A stretch of DNA of 43,627 nucleotides from Candidatus Kaiserbacteria bacterium RIFCSPHIGHO2_01_FULL_46_22 (lineage in GTDB: Bacteria; Patescibacteriota; Minisyncoccia; Phycocordibacterales; UBA918): the NCBI GenBank assembly GCA_001779595.1, contig MFKO01000008.1, positions 4,578 through 48,204 of the forward strand. The letters run 5' to 3'. How positions within the stretch are numbered: position 1 is the first letter of the stretch; each line of letters opens with the position of its first letter. This document shows, one piece after another, positions 25,946-34,927 of this stretch. A program made the translations under genes and the position numbers. The notes beneath the pieces are model-generated. The model did not search any database, had not been told where the DNA came from, and saw only the letters and a list, made by a program, of their open reading frames with translations.

Positions 25946-26353
25946 ATGGCAATCGCAAAGAAAGATTTTAAAGTGTTTAAGAGTAGCGCCGGATTCGGAC
26001 TAAGGACTCTGAAGGATATCAAGAAGGGTGAATTAGTGATTGAGTACACAGGACGCAAAACCACCAACGAAGCCGCCGAACGTCACCCGAATCGTTACCA
26101 ATTTGATCTGGACGAAAAGTGGACTATAGACGGTTCTCCGCGCAGCAATACCGCACGTTACATTAATCACTCCTGCCGCCCAAATTGTGAAGCTGTGTAC
26201 TATACAGACACCAATGAAATAGGGATAGAATCCATTCGTAATATTAAAGCAGGCGAAGAATTAACTTACGACTACGGCAAGGAATACTTCAACGAATATA
26301 TCAGGCCGGTTGGGTGTAAGTGCGAAAAGTGTACCGCAGCCCGCTCCCGCTAG
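25946..26353 (+). CDS. SET domain protein (putative lysine methyltransferase)
   Basis: GFGLRTLKDIKKGELVIEYTGRK, ARYINHSCRPNCEAV, GEELTYDYG, post-SET CKCEKC. Confidence 0.93.
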   Translation: MAIAKKDFKVFKSSAGFGLRTLKDIKKGELVIEYTGRKTTNEAAERHPNRYQFDLDEKWTIDGSPRSNTARYINHSCRPNCEAVYYTDTNEIGIESIRNIKAGEELTYDYGKEYFNEYIRPVGCKCEKCTAARSR

Positions 26354-26427
26354 AATTTTCTGGTAATTGTGGTATATTGCGTCTCATCAATTAGAGACGT
26401 CTGCTCTGAACTTATAAATTAAGCGAA

Positions 26428-27105
26428 ATTGATCTGAACAACTTCCGACCATCTTACAATCCAAAAGACCGCACCCGTATCAACACCGCTATTCGCGCGA
26501 AGGAACTTCGTGTAATTGGTGCTAAAGGCGAAAATCTAGGCGTATTACTGCTTAATGATGCCCTCAAAGCCGCTGACGAAGCCGGGGTGGATCTTATCGA
26601 GATCTCACCAAATGCTAACCCCCCTGTCGCAAAAATAATGGACTTCGGCCAGTACCGTTATGAAACCAAGCGCAAGGCGAGCGAAGTGAAGGCCAAATCA
26701 CACGTCACCGAAACCAAATCAGTGCAGGTTAAGGTAATCACCGGCGAACACGATAAACAACAAAAATCCCGCCGCGCCGCTGAGTGGCTCTCGGAAGGAC
26801 ACCGCGTGAAAGTGGACCTATTCCTCTCCGGCCGCTACAAATACATGGAGGAAGCCTTTTTGAAGGAACGTCTGGAACGATTCTTAAAAATCATCCCGAT
26901 CGAGTACAAAATTGCCGATCCGATCAAAAAAAGCCCCAAAGGCTACACTGTTACCCTAGAGCGTGAGGGTAAGGCTAAATTTGAAAAAAGCAAAGAAGTG
27001 GTAGAAGAAAAGCCAGTAAAGAAGGCGGCTGAAGACTCTGACTCCTCAGAGACTAAGTCCAAAAAGAAGTCCTTAGACGAATTGCTTGAGGGAGGCTTGA
27101 TTTAA
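26428..27105 (+). CDS. infC: translation initiation factor IF-3 (ATT start)
   Basis: In-frame upstream translation NNFRPSYNPKDRTRINTAIRAKELRVIGAKGENLGVLLLNDALKAADEAGVDLIEISPNANPPVAKIMDFGQYRYE; in-frame TGA upstream, no ATG/GTG/TTG before the conserved N-terminus. Confidence 0.9.
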   Translation: MDLNNFRPSYNPKDRTRINTAIRAKELRVIGAKGENLGVLLLNDALKAADEAGVDLIEISPNANPPVAKIMDFGQYRYETKRKASEVKAKSHVTETKSVQVKVITGEHDKQQKSRRAAEWLSEGHRVKVDLFLSGRYKYMEEAFLKERLERFLKIIPIEYKIADPIKKSPKGYTVTLEREGKAKFEKSKEVVEEKPVKKAAEDSDSSETKSKKKSLDELLEGGLI

Positions 27106-27177
27106 AGCCCGTTTTGCGGTATATTCTTACCACTTTTGCTACTTCTCTGGCAGAATACCCCGAATAGAAATAACGTT

Positions 27178-27369
27178 ATGAAAACCAATAAGTCGTACAC
27201 CAAGCGCATTAAAGTTACCAAAAACGGTAAGCTGGTTGCTCGTAAGCCAGGCCAAAACCACTTTAATGCCCGCCAGACTGGCCAACAGCGTCTACGCCGT
27301 AAGCGTACTCAACTACTCAATATGAGTAAGCGCATTACTCGCCGTTTCCTACCAGCCACTGGTGCCTAA
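27178..27369 (+). CDS. rpmI: 50S ribosomal protein L35
   Basis: MKTNKSYTKRIKVTKNGKLVARKPGQNHFNARQTGQQRLRRKR, between infC and rplT. Confidence 0.93.
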   Translation: MKTNKSYTKRIKVTKNGKLVARKPGQNHFNARQTGQQRLRRKRTQLLNMSKRITRRFLPATGA

Positions 27370-27389
27370 TTCTGTTTTAATCTTAATTT

Positions 27390-27734
27390 ATGTCACGTGT
27401 TAAAGGAGGATTGATGGCGCAAAAGCGCCGTCGTAATATCCTCGAACAAGTAAAAGGCTATCGTTTCGGCCGTTCTAAGAAGACCAAGCAGGCCATTGAG
27501 GCGATCCATCACGCCAAGAACTACTCATTCGCTCACCGTAAGGATAAGAAGAATGATTTCCGTCAACTTTGGATCGTTCGCATCAATGCTGCCCTGATGG
27601 CTCACGGCATCAAGTACAGTCGCTTCATCAAGGCCCTCAAGGACAAAGGTATAGCAATTGATCGTAAGATCCTCGCTTCCTTTGCCAAGGACCGACCAGA
27701 AGTCTTCAATCGTATTGTCGACCAAGTAAAATAA
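27390..27734 (+). CDS. rplT: 50S ribosomal protein L20
   Basis: MSRVKGGLMAQKRRRNILEQVKGYRFGRSKKTKQAIEAIHHAKNYSFAHRKDKKNDFRQLWIVRINAA. Confidence 0.97.
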   Translation: MSRVKGGLMAQKRRRNILEQVKGYRFGRSKKTKQAIEAIHHAKNYSFAHRKDKKNDFRQLWIVRINAALMAHGIKYSRFIKALKDKGIAIDRKILASFAKDRPEVFNRIVDQVK

Positions 27735-27772
27735 ATAAAATCCCCGACTCTAGAGTCGGGGATTTTATTTAT
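27731..27772. terminator. bidirectional terminator
   Basis: ATAAATAAAATCCCCGACTCTAGAGTCGGGGATTTTATTTAT. Confidence 0.9.
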
Positions 27773-27776
27773 TTTG

Positions 27777-28322
27777 TCACCAACAACCAGAGGCCGACGA
27801 GCTAAATACGGAGTAAGTATTGGCACGGACAGTTACACAATTGGGATAAGTTCCACCCCAACCTAAATCGAACATAGTATGACTGGCATTGGCATTCTCA
27901 ATAGCGTTCCAAGCTAAAAGCTTGTAGTCTGTGCCGGTTGATAGATATAAAAAGCACCGGTTGACCGCGACATTCTCTACTTCCGGCAAAACAGAAATGT
28001 AGGTAGGGGCCAAATTTGGTATATAACCAGTAGCGCCGGAGTAGGAATTTCCCGCACCATAGGTGCCGTGGCAGGCAGTAGTGCCCGATCGCCAATTGCC
28101 AGTAACTGGATACTGACCGTAATCGACAAAGTACATCTCGAGAGCTGTCCGAACCTGCTCCAACGATTGAACCAACTCCGCGTCGCGAGCTTTAGCGCGG
28201 GCGGAACTCAATGATGCCACGACCACGGATGCCAAAATGCCAATTATTGCTATGACAACCAACAGTTCTATAAGAGTGAAGCCTCCCTGAGGTTTGCTTT
28301 CACCAAACAAAGTTCGTTTCAT
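27777..28322 (-). CDS. type IV pilin-like prepilin
   Basis: GGFTLIELLVVIAIIGILASVVVASLSSARAKARDAE prepilin signature. Confidence 0.95.
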   Translation of the reverse strand: MKRTLFGESKPQGGFTLIELLVVIAIIGILASVVVASLSSARAKARDAELVQSLEQVRTALEMYFVDYGQYPVTGNWRSGTTACHGTYGAGNSYSGATGYIPNLAPTYISVLPEVENVAVNRCFLYLSTGTDYKLLAWNAIENANASHTMFDLGWGGTYPNCVTVRANTYSVFSSSASGCW

Positions 28323-29683
28323 AAATCCAAATCTATCACATCACCCTCCGCTGGGGCGACAGCATTAGTCCCCAGATAATCCCGCAAACGTTGGACGAGA
28401 AACAAAGCCGATCGTTCCTCCCCCATCGTAACAAACACTCTTTCTATTTTCTCCCCGCCTTTTGCTACAAAGTCGATCAGTTGTTCTCGGTCAGCGTGGC
28501 CGGACCAACCATGAATGGTTGCGACCTTGGCTCGTACTTTTACATCTTGATTATCAATACGAACACGCTTAGCTCCGTCTTGGAGGCGACGGCCCAGACT
28601 GCCAACCGACTGATAACCAACCAGGAGCAAGGTTGTATTAATGTCTTCTAAAAAGTGTTTTTCGTGACCTTGAATACGACCGCCGTGAGACATTCCACTT
28701 CCCGCAATAATGATCTTCGGCCCATGCACTTTGGCAATAGCACGAGAATCGGCTACCGTGCGCGTAAACTTTAGCTTCGGAAAATCAAAAATATCATCCC
28801 CTGACTCAATCTGCCTCCTGATCTCCTCCCTCAAATGTTTGGTCCGCTCGCGATAAATATCAGTCACCGCTATCGCCAATGGTGAATCCAAAAAAACCGA
28901 AACCGGCTGTATCTTGCCTCGTTCTACTAAGTTATTGATCTCTAGGAGCAAGATTTGCGTGCGCTCCAGGGAAAAAGCCGGGATTATTAAGGTTCCGTTT
29001 TTAACAATCGTTTGTTCGATATGGTGAAGCAACAAGTCGCTGCGTTCCTCTACTTCTTCGTGAGAGCGGTCACCATAGACGCTTTCCATAACTAAATAGT
29101 GATAGCCCGCAGGCACATCAGGTGCACTCATTAAGGGCTGTGGATTGTTTCCAATATCCCCCGAAAAGACGAGCTTGCGACCGTCGCGCTCGATCGCAAT
29201 GAAAGCCGAGCCCAAAATATGACCCGCGTTACTTAGGGTAACAACGACGTCGTCAGACAGCATTAATCGTTCTCCATATTCGACCGTCTGCCACATAGAC
29301 AAGGCGGTTTCGATATCCCTCATTTCGTAGAGACGCGGCGTGCCAAAACGTTGTTCCTCAAAAATCATCACGCTTAGGGCATCCTCAAGCATCACTGCCG
29401 CCAAGGCGCGGGTTGGTTCGGTCGAATATATCTTCCCTTTGAAACCATCTTTAACTAACTTCGGAATACGCCCAATATGATCACTATGTGCGTGAGTTAC
29501 AAGCAAAACATCTATGATCGCTGGGTCGTACGGAAACTCTTTACTGTTGATAGTCTCCGCGAACCGGTCTCCCTGCACCATGCCACAGTCAACTAAAAAT
29601 TTTGCGCCGCCGGAGTCGAAAAGAAAGTTAGCACCAGTCACGCTTCCTACTCCGCCATAGAAACCGATTTTGGAGTGTCTCAT
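28319..29683 (-). CDS. MBL-fold beta-CASP RNA-processing exonuclease
   Basis: VTHAHSDHIGRIPKL, SGDIGNNPQPL, beta-CASP IIIAGSGMSHGGRIQGH, IHGWSGHADREQLIDF. Confidence 0.93.
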   Translation of the reverse strand: MRHSKIGFYGGVGSVTGANFLFDSGGAKFLVDCGMVQGDRFAETINSKEFPYDPAIIDVLLVTHAHSDHIGRIPKLVKDGFKGKIYSTEPTRALAAVMLEDALSVMIFEEQRFGTPRLYEMRDIETALSMWQTVEYGERLMLSDDVVVTLSNAGHILGSAFIAIERDGRKLVFSGDIGNNPQPLMSAPDVPAGYHYLVMESVYGDRSHEEVEERSDLLLHHIEQTIVKNGTLIIPAFSLERTQILLLEINNLVERGKIQPVSVFLDSPLAIAVTDIYRERTKHLREEIRRQIESGDDIFDFPKLKFTRTVADSRAIAKVHGPKIIIAGSGMSHGGRIQGHEKHFLEDINTTLLLVGYQSVGSLGRRLQDGAKRVRIDNQDVKVRAKVATIHGWSGHADREQLIDFVAKGGEKIERVFVTMGEERSALFLVQRLRDYLGTNAVAPAEGDVIDLDL

Positions 29684-30063
29684 AGGTTATCGTGCAAACG
29701 TTTGGCCATTAAGTAACCGATGAAACCCCCACCAAGACCAAACACCAAATCACCGATTGTATCTGATAGAAAATCCGGATTGTTTTGCGAAATGCCTGAG
29801 ACTGCTTCAAAAACTTCCCACAATAAGGCTATGAAAAAAACAAAAGACAATGTCGGCACAAGAGAGAGCCATTCCACTCGCAAACGCGGCAAGAAATCTC
29901 GTAGAGTAAACCAACCAAGCGCTACAGCGGCACCACCCCAAGCGTGCATCAAAAGATCAAACCACGGGTAAAGCCAATATAGGTGAAATTGCAGAGAAAG
30001 ATAGTGCATCACAGCCAAAACTGCGATGGTTATTGTAAATATAACGGTGGTAATTTTAATCAC
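29680..30063 (-). CDS. VanZ/DUF2238-like membrane protein
   Basis: YLYPWFDLLMHAWGGAAVALGW-like (YWLYPWFDLLMHAWGGA), ALLWEVFEAVSG, DTIGDLVFGLGGGFIGYL; likely GTG start at 30063. Confidence 0.7.
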   Translation of the reverse strand: MIKITTVIFTITIAVLAVMHYLSLQFHLYWLYPWFDLLMHAWGGAAVALGWFTLRDFLPRLRVEWLSLVPTLSFVFFIALLWEVFEAVSGISQNNPDFLSDTIGDLVFGLGGGFIGYLMAKRLHDNL

Positions 30064-30074
30064 AGAAACAGTAT

Positions 30075-30305
30075 AACAAAAAGAACCCGCCTCCTCTTTT
30101 GCAACGATCATCAGATCACAACAAAAGTGGAGACGAGTTCTTGGAACCACTTGTATGTCCCCGGCGCATGCCAGGTGGGCATCCTTTCCAAATTCCGCTG
30201 AAATCCCTGTCTACCCGAGGGCAGAATGAAGGTTCTCATTGGTCTTTGCGACTTAAGACAGCCCTGAAAAAGCTTTTTAACTCGGAACATACAAAGCGGT
30301 TCTGT
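30075..30305 (-). ncRNA. candidate structured ncRNA, family not identified
   Basis: Closing helix 30283-30302 with 30144-30163; internal hairpins; 3' hairpin 30083-30101/30122-30140 followed by UUUUUGUU on minus strand; no ORF explains the segment. Confidence 0.7.
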
Positions 30306-30318
30306 TTGATTTTAGCAT

Positions 30319-30359
30319 AAAAAAAGCAGCGCGGGCCTTTGGCCCGCGCTGCTTTTTTT
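30319..30359. terminator. terminator downstream of ndk
   Basis: AAAAAAAGCAGCGCGGGCCTTTGGCCCGCGCTGCTTTTTTT. Confidence 0.9.
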
Positions 30360-30366
30360 CTATCCC

Positions 30367-30972
30367 CTATTCCTTTACGCTATCGAAATTCACGTCATAC
30401 ATTATGCGCTCCTGTGCAGTCGCATAGTTCATTATCTCCTCATCCTTGAACCAAAGCTTGATTTCGCGCTCAGCTTCTTCAGGAGATTCAGACTGATGAA
30501 CTAAGTTGCGCACGCCACGATTCTCAACAGTAGCGTGTGAGTAGGAATCGACTGTGTAGTCGCCACGGATCGTTCCCACATCAGAGGTAGCCGGCTCAGT
30601 ACCACCTACGAGCTTAGACACCACCGCTACAGCCTGATTACCTTCAATAACTATCGCCACCACCGGTGCAGCCATCATATAACGAGCCAGGTTGCGGATA
30701 ATATCTTTGCCGTATTCGATAGGCTCCTTCTCGACTTTCATATTGTTCGCTTCCATATCCTTGACCACTCCCTCTCCTTTTCTAAGGAACCAAGCGTCGT
30801 CCTTGTTGTAGTGAGCAAATAGCTGTTCTTCGGTCGCCATCACCATCTTCATAGCACTGAGCTTTAGGCCGACGCGCTCAAAACGAGCAATGACTTCGCC
30901 TACGAGTGAACGCTGCAAAGTGTCTGGTTTTAGGAGTACAAGTGAACGCTCCTGGTGTGGCAATCGGTTCAT
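30367..30972 (-). CDS. ndk: nucleoside diphosphate kinase
   Basis: QERSLVLLKPDTLQRSLVGEVIARFERVGLK, GTIRGDY, RGVRNLVHQSESPEEAEREI. Confidence 0.95.
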   Translation of the reverse strand: MNRLPHQERSLVLLKPDTLQRSLVGEVIARFERVGLKLSAMKMVMATEEQLFAHYNKDDAWFLRKGEGVVKDMEANNMKVEKEPIEYGKDIIRNLARYMMAAPVVAIVIEGNQAVAVVSKLVGGTEPATSDVGTIRGDYTVDSYSHATVENRGVRNLVHQSESPEEAEREIKLWFKDEEIMNYATAQERIMYDVNFDSVKE

Positions 30973-31039
30973 AAATAAGTGGTCAAATTAATGCTTAAAA
31001 GTGTCGAGAGTATACAAGAAAAACGGCAAATTACCAATC

Positions 31040-31828
31040 TTATCTTGCCACCTGGCTAGGGGTAAGAATTTCACTGCCAGACTCGGTTATTAGTACCGTG
31101 TGTTCCATATGAGCCGTGAGGCCTCCGTCCTTCGAACGCACGGTATAACCGTCTTCGGTATCAAAGACAACATCCTTACTCCCTTGTACGATCATTGGTT
31201 CAATCGCCAGCACCATTCCAGGTCGAAGTACCGGCCCTGGGTTGCCTTTCTGTACGTAGTTTGGCACCTGAGGCTCTTCGTGGAGGGAATAACCGACACC
31301 ATGACCACACAAGTCTTCGACAATGCCATAACCCTTAGGAACGACGGCTTCTTCGGCTGCTCCAATAGCTGATACCTTGACGCCTGGCTTGACTGCTTTT
31401 ATTGCAGCGTAAAGAGCGTTCTTTGTTACGCTTAGCAACTCTTTTGCTTTCTCGCTACCTTGACCAGCAATGACGGTGCGGGCGGAGTCTAGAACCATAC
31501 CCTGATAGCCGATCACTAAGTCTATTGAGACTACGTCGCCATCCTTGAAGGTGACAGGTTCCTCATTTGGAATTCCGTGAACCACGACATCGTTGACGGA
31601 CACACAAGTCACCGCAGGATAAGGGCGTGGCGCAAAAGAAGGCTGGTAACCAAGTATCATTGGTTCCAATTCGTGCTCTTCTAAAAGTTCGGCCGCCCGA
31701 TCATCAACATCAAGCGAAGTGGCTCCCGGTGTTACCTCTTTCTCTAATTCATCTAATATCATACCCAAAAGACGCCCGCCTTCTCGCAGCTTTTGAATAT
31801 CTTCTTCGGTTTTGATTGTAATTCCCAT
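31040..31828 (-). CDS. map: type I methionine aminopeptidase
   Basis: FAPRPYPAVTCVSVNDVVVHGIPNE, DLCGHGVGYSLHEEPQVPNY, MEHTVLIT. Confidence 0.97.
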   Translation of the reverse strand: MGITIKTEEDIQKLREGGRLLGMILDELEKEVTPGATSLDVDDRAAELLEEHELEPMILGYQPSFAPRPYPAVTCVSVNDVVVHGIPNEEPVTFKDGDVVSIDLVIGYQGMVLDSARTVIAGQGSEKAKELLSVTKNALYAAIKAVKPGVKVSAIGAAEEAVVPKGYGIVEDLCGHGVGYSLHEEPQVPNYVQKGNPGPVLRPGMVLAIEPMIVQGSKDVVFDTEDGYTVRSKDGGLTAHMEHTVLITESGSEILTPSQVAR

Positions 31829-31834
31829 TATTTT

Positions 31835-32440
31835 TTACAAACCAAGTGCCTTTACGATGGCTCGATGCACATCGTCTATCGAAGCTGTACCATCTATATC
31901 GTGTACTTTTGTGTTCGGTCGAGTTCGATAGTATTCGACAACTGGGGATGTTTCTTCACGATACCATCGTAAACGCTCCTCGATCGACTCCAAAGTATCG
32001 TCTGGTCGAGCCCGCGAAACCATTCGCTCGCGCACTACACTCTCTGGAGCTTGCAAGTGAATGATATCGACAGCTTGCCGTTCGTAGAAAGTGAACGCTG
32101 ACTCGAGCACTCTAGCCTCATCAACTATACGAGGAAAACCGTCAATCAACAGGTGACAATCGGTGTCTAGATGAGTACGCATCGCGTCGCCCCACAGCAC
32201 CGTAGAAAGAAATAACGGCTGAAGCACTCCGGTATTTAAAGTATCCTGAATATGCTTCTCGGTATAGCCTTCTCCTGAAGCGGCCATCGCGCGAAAGCGA
32301 CGACCGGTCTGGATGTCGACCACACGGCGGGCCGGATCCTGTTCATGCAAAATGCGATCAAGCCGCTCAATCTGAGTACCTTTACCGCTGCCTTGCGGAC
32401 CAATAAAGACCACCGTCCTAGGTTTTTCTAAAAATGTCAT
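31835..32440 (-). CDS. adk: adenylate kinase / nucleoside monophosphate kinase
   Basis: VVFIGPQGSGKGTQIERL, LLIDGFPRIVDEARVLE, SRARPDDTLESIEERLRWY. Confidence 0.92.
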   Translation of the reverse strand: MTFLEKPRTVVFIGPQGSGKGTQIERLDRILHEQDPARRVVDIQTGRRFRAMAASGEGYTEKHIQDTLNTGVLQPLFLSTVLWGDAMRTHLDTDCHLLIDGFPRIVDEARVLESAFTFYERQAVDIIHLQAPESVVRERMVSRARPDDTLESIEERLRWYREETSPVVEYYRTRPNTKVHDIDGTASIDDVHRAIVKALGL

Positions 32441-32501
32441 GCAGGGCCAGTGTACTCCAAGAAAAGCTAAAATTCAAAGCAAAATATGCTATGTTATCGC
32501 G

Positions 32502-33071
32502 ATGGATAAGAAAAGCATCATTACACTAGCCGGCAAGCCTGGGAGCGGCAAATCTACCACCTCTAAGAAACTAGCCGAGCGACTTGGCTTTGAGCGATTC
32601 TCTTCTGGTGACCTATTCAGGGCAATAGCCAAAGAACGAGCTGTTGATGTATTAACAATAAACCAGACGGCCGAGACAGAAAAAGCCATAGACCTTGAGG
32701 TTGACGAAAAATTGCGCCAGATCGGCGCAACCAAAAACAACCTAGTTATAGACTCCAGAATGGCCTGGCACTGGATGCCATACTCCTTCAAAGTCTACCT
32801 AGATCTTGATATTTTGGTTGCAGCAAGACGGATCACTGCTGGTATGGACCTAGAAAGAATGGAAGCGGAGCATATTCCATCGGATCCAAATCAATACGCT
32901 GTGCAACTACAAGAACGTCTGAACAGTGAAACTAGGCGTTATGAAAGTCTCTACCAACAAAATCCGTACGATACGGAAAACTACGATCTGATAGTAGACA
33001 CGTCAAAACACAATCCGGAAGAAGTAGTCAACATCATTCTTGAAGCCTACGATTTGTGGATAAAAAGATAA
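32502..33071 (+). CDS. cytidylate kinase-like NMP kinase
   Basis: IITLAGKPGSGKSTTSKKLAERLGFERFSSGDLFRAIAKER, LVIDSRMAWHWMPYSFKVYLD. Confidence 0.85.
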   Translation: MDKKSIITLAGKPGSGKSTTSKKLAERLGFERFSSGDLFRAIAKERAVDVLTINQTAETEKAIDLEVDEKLRQIGATKNNLVIDSRMAWHWMPYSFKVYLDLDILVAARRITAGMDLERMEAEHIPSDPNQYAVQLQERLNSETRRYESLYQQNPYDTENYDLIVDTSKHNPEEVVNIILEAYDLWIKR

Positions 33072-33080
33072 GGTGATCAA

Positions 33081-33113
33081 TAAAGCCCCGCGGCTACGCC
33101 GCGGGGCTTTATG
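33081..33113. terminator. terminator between convergent cmk-like and secY
   Basis: TAAAGCCCCGCGGCTACGCCGCGGGGCTTTA. Confidence 0.88.
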
Positions 33114-33130
33114 ATATATATTTCCTAATC

Positions 33131-34402
33131 CTAATACTCCCTCATAGAGACCTGCGCATCTAGTCGACGCAACAGATCCAATACCACGTTCACAACGATC
33201 AGAATGGCAGTACCACCGATAGCAAGGGCGGCGATACCAGTTGTCATCTGAAGCACCAATGGCAAGACTGCGATCAGACCAAGAAATACTGCGCCGACTA
33301 GCGTGAGTCTGGTGATCAAACCAGCCAAATATTCGCTAGTTGCTGTTCCTGGTCGAAGACCTGGAATGAAAGCACCACTGCGTTGCAGATTCTTAGACAC
33401 TGATTCTGGATCAAAAGTAACGGCTGTGTAGAAGAACGCGAACAGAATCACTAAGGTGAAGTAGGTAACTGCGTACAGGGGCTGATTATTCAAGAATCCA
33501 AGGACTACATCAGACACCCGATCAAGGCCGCTGATGTTGAAACTAGACAAGACATTTAAGAGCATCTGCGGAAAGAGTAAGATCGACATCGCAAAGATGA
33601 TCGGAATCACACCAGCCTGATTAAGTCGCAACGGCAAATATGAAGACGTGCCGCCGTAAGTTGTACCGCCACGACTTTGTTTGGCATAAGTGATAGACAC
33701 TGGACGTTCTGCTTCAGTCATCACAACTACAGCGTACAGGGCCAATAGAGCAACGAAACCAAAACCGAGGTAGAGCGGCAATTGCGCTGGGCTGTAAGAG
33801 AAAGCGAGCTGGCTGACTGTAGCAGGCAAGCCGGCGACGATACCAGCAAAGATGATGATCGATACACCATTACCGATACCATACTCAGTGACCAACTCAC
33901 CAATCCACATAAGAAGGATTGAACCGGCCACGATCAAAATGATATTGACCACGAAAGCAAAGGTGGTCAATCCTGAAATCACACCCTGACTCTGGAGTAG
34001 TGAAAGGAAGCCAAAGCCCTGCAAGATCGCAAGCGGAAGAGTTAGTAGACGTGAGTATTGGGTAAATTTGGCACGGCCTGCCTCACCTTCTTCTGTATAC
34101 AGGCTCTTCATTTGCGGCGACATCACAGTCAAAAGCTGCATGATGATCGAGGCTGTAATGAATGGCCCAACACCAAGCATGATAATAGACAGGTTGGCCA
34201 AACCGCCGCCCGAAAAGATGTTCAACAATCCAAGAAATTGGTTGTTCTCAAAAAATTGAGAAAGCACCGCCTGGTCCACTCCGGGAATCGGGATAGTTGA
34301 AAGCGCCCGGAAGACGAACAATGCACCAATAATGAAAAGTAACCGGTTGCGAATCGATTTGTCGGAAAAGATTATCTTCAGCTTGTGTAGGAATTTTGAC
34401 AT
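33131..34402 (-). CDS. secY: preprotein translocase subunit SecY
   Basis: RNRLLFIIGALFVFRALSTIPIPGVD, ERPVSITYAKQSRGG, LPLRLNQAGVIPIIFAMS, GLRPGTATSEYLAGLITRLTLVGA. Confidence 0.97.
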   Translation of the reverse strand: MSKFLHKLKIIFSDKSIRNRLLFIIGALFVFRALSTIPIPGVDQAVLSQFFENNQFLGLLNIFSGGGLANLSIIMLGVGPFITASIIMQLLTVMSPQMKSLYTEEGEAGRAKFTQYSRLLTLPLAILQGFGFLSLLQSQGVISGLTTFAFVVNIILIVAGSILLMWIGELVTEYGIGNGVSIIIFAGIVAGLPATVSQLAFSYSPAQLPLYLGFGFVALLALYAVVVMTEAERPVSITYAKQSRGGTTYGGTSSYLPLRLNQAGVIPIIFAMSILLFPQMLLNVLSSFNISGLDRVSDVVLGFLNNQPLYAVTYFTLVILFAFFYTAVTFDPESVSKNLQRSGAFIPGLRPGTATSEYLAGLITRLTLVGAVFLGLIAVLPLVLQMTTGIAALAIGGTAILIVVNVVLDLLRRLDAQVSMREY

Positions 34403-34468
34403 AAACGAGTGAACTTTTAGCGTCTGCGTAAGCGGGCGGATGCTTTGCATCCGCCCGCATTATAACCC

Positions 34469-34918
34469 TTATTTAACTTCGCCGCCTGCCTTTTCCAACT
34501 TGGCTTTGGCCGAAGCGGAGACAGTACAATCTACTACACTGAATTTCTTGGTTACCTCCCCAGTACCGAGGATCTTCACGAGTGGCAAGCGACCACGCTT
34601 GGTGCTGATCACTCCTGCTGCAACCAATGTCTTAGGACTAACGATAGCTCCGGCTTCAAATTTAGTTTCTAGTGCCTTAAGGTTGACTACCACAGGAAGC
34701 ACACGCTCAGCATTAACCGCTTCAGAGCGATTAATACCGTGACCACGAAGCTTAGGCAATTTCTTGATCTGCTCACGCATTTCCGGACGAGTAGAGTTAC
34801 CCGCACGAGCGGTTTGACCCTTATGTCCGCGACCAGACATCTTACCGCGCTTACCACCACGACCTATACGGCGGGCTGTTTTACGAGGCGCTGTCGGTTT
34901 TAGTTGATGTAACTGCAT
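34469..34918 (-). CDS. rplO: 50S ribosomal protein L15
   Basis: MQLHQLKPTAPRKTARRIGRGGKRGKMSGRGHKGQTARAG. Confidence 0.97.
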   Translation of the reverse strand: MQLHQLKPTAPRKTARRIGRGGKRGKMSGRGHKGQTARAGNSTRPEMREQIKKLPKLRGHGINRSEAVNAERVLPVVVNLKALETKFEAGAIVSPKTLVAAGVISTKRGRLPLVKILGTGEVTKKFSVVDCTVSASAKAKLEKAGGEVK

Positions 34919-34927
34919 AATTAAAAG

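Noticed and set aside
30075-30305. SRP RNA or RNase P RNA identity for the candidate ncRNA
   Set aside because: Lacks the SRP domain IV GGAA-AGCAG core and the RNase P GAGGAAAGTCC / ACAGAA signatures; left unassigned.
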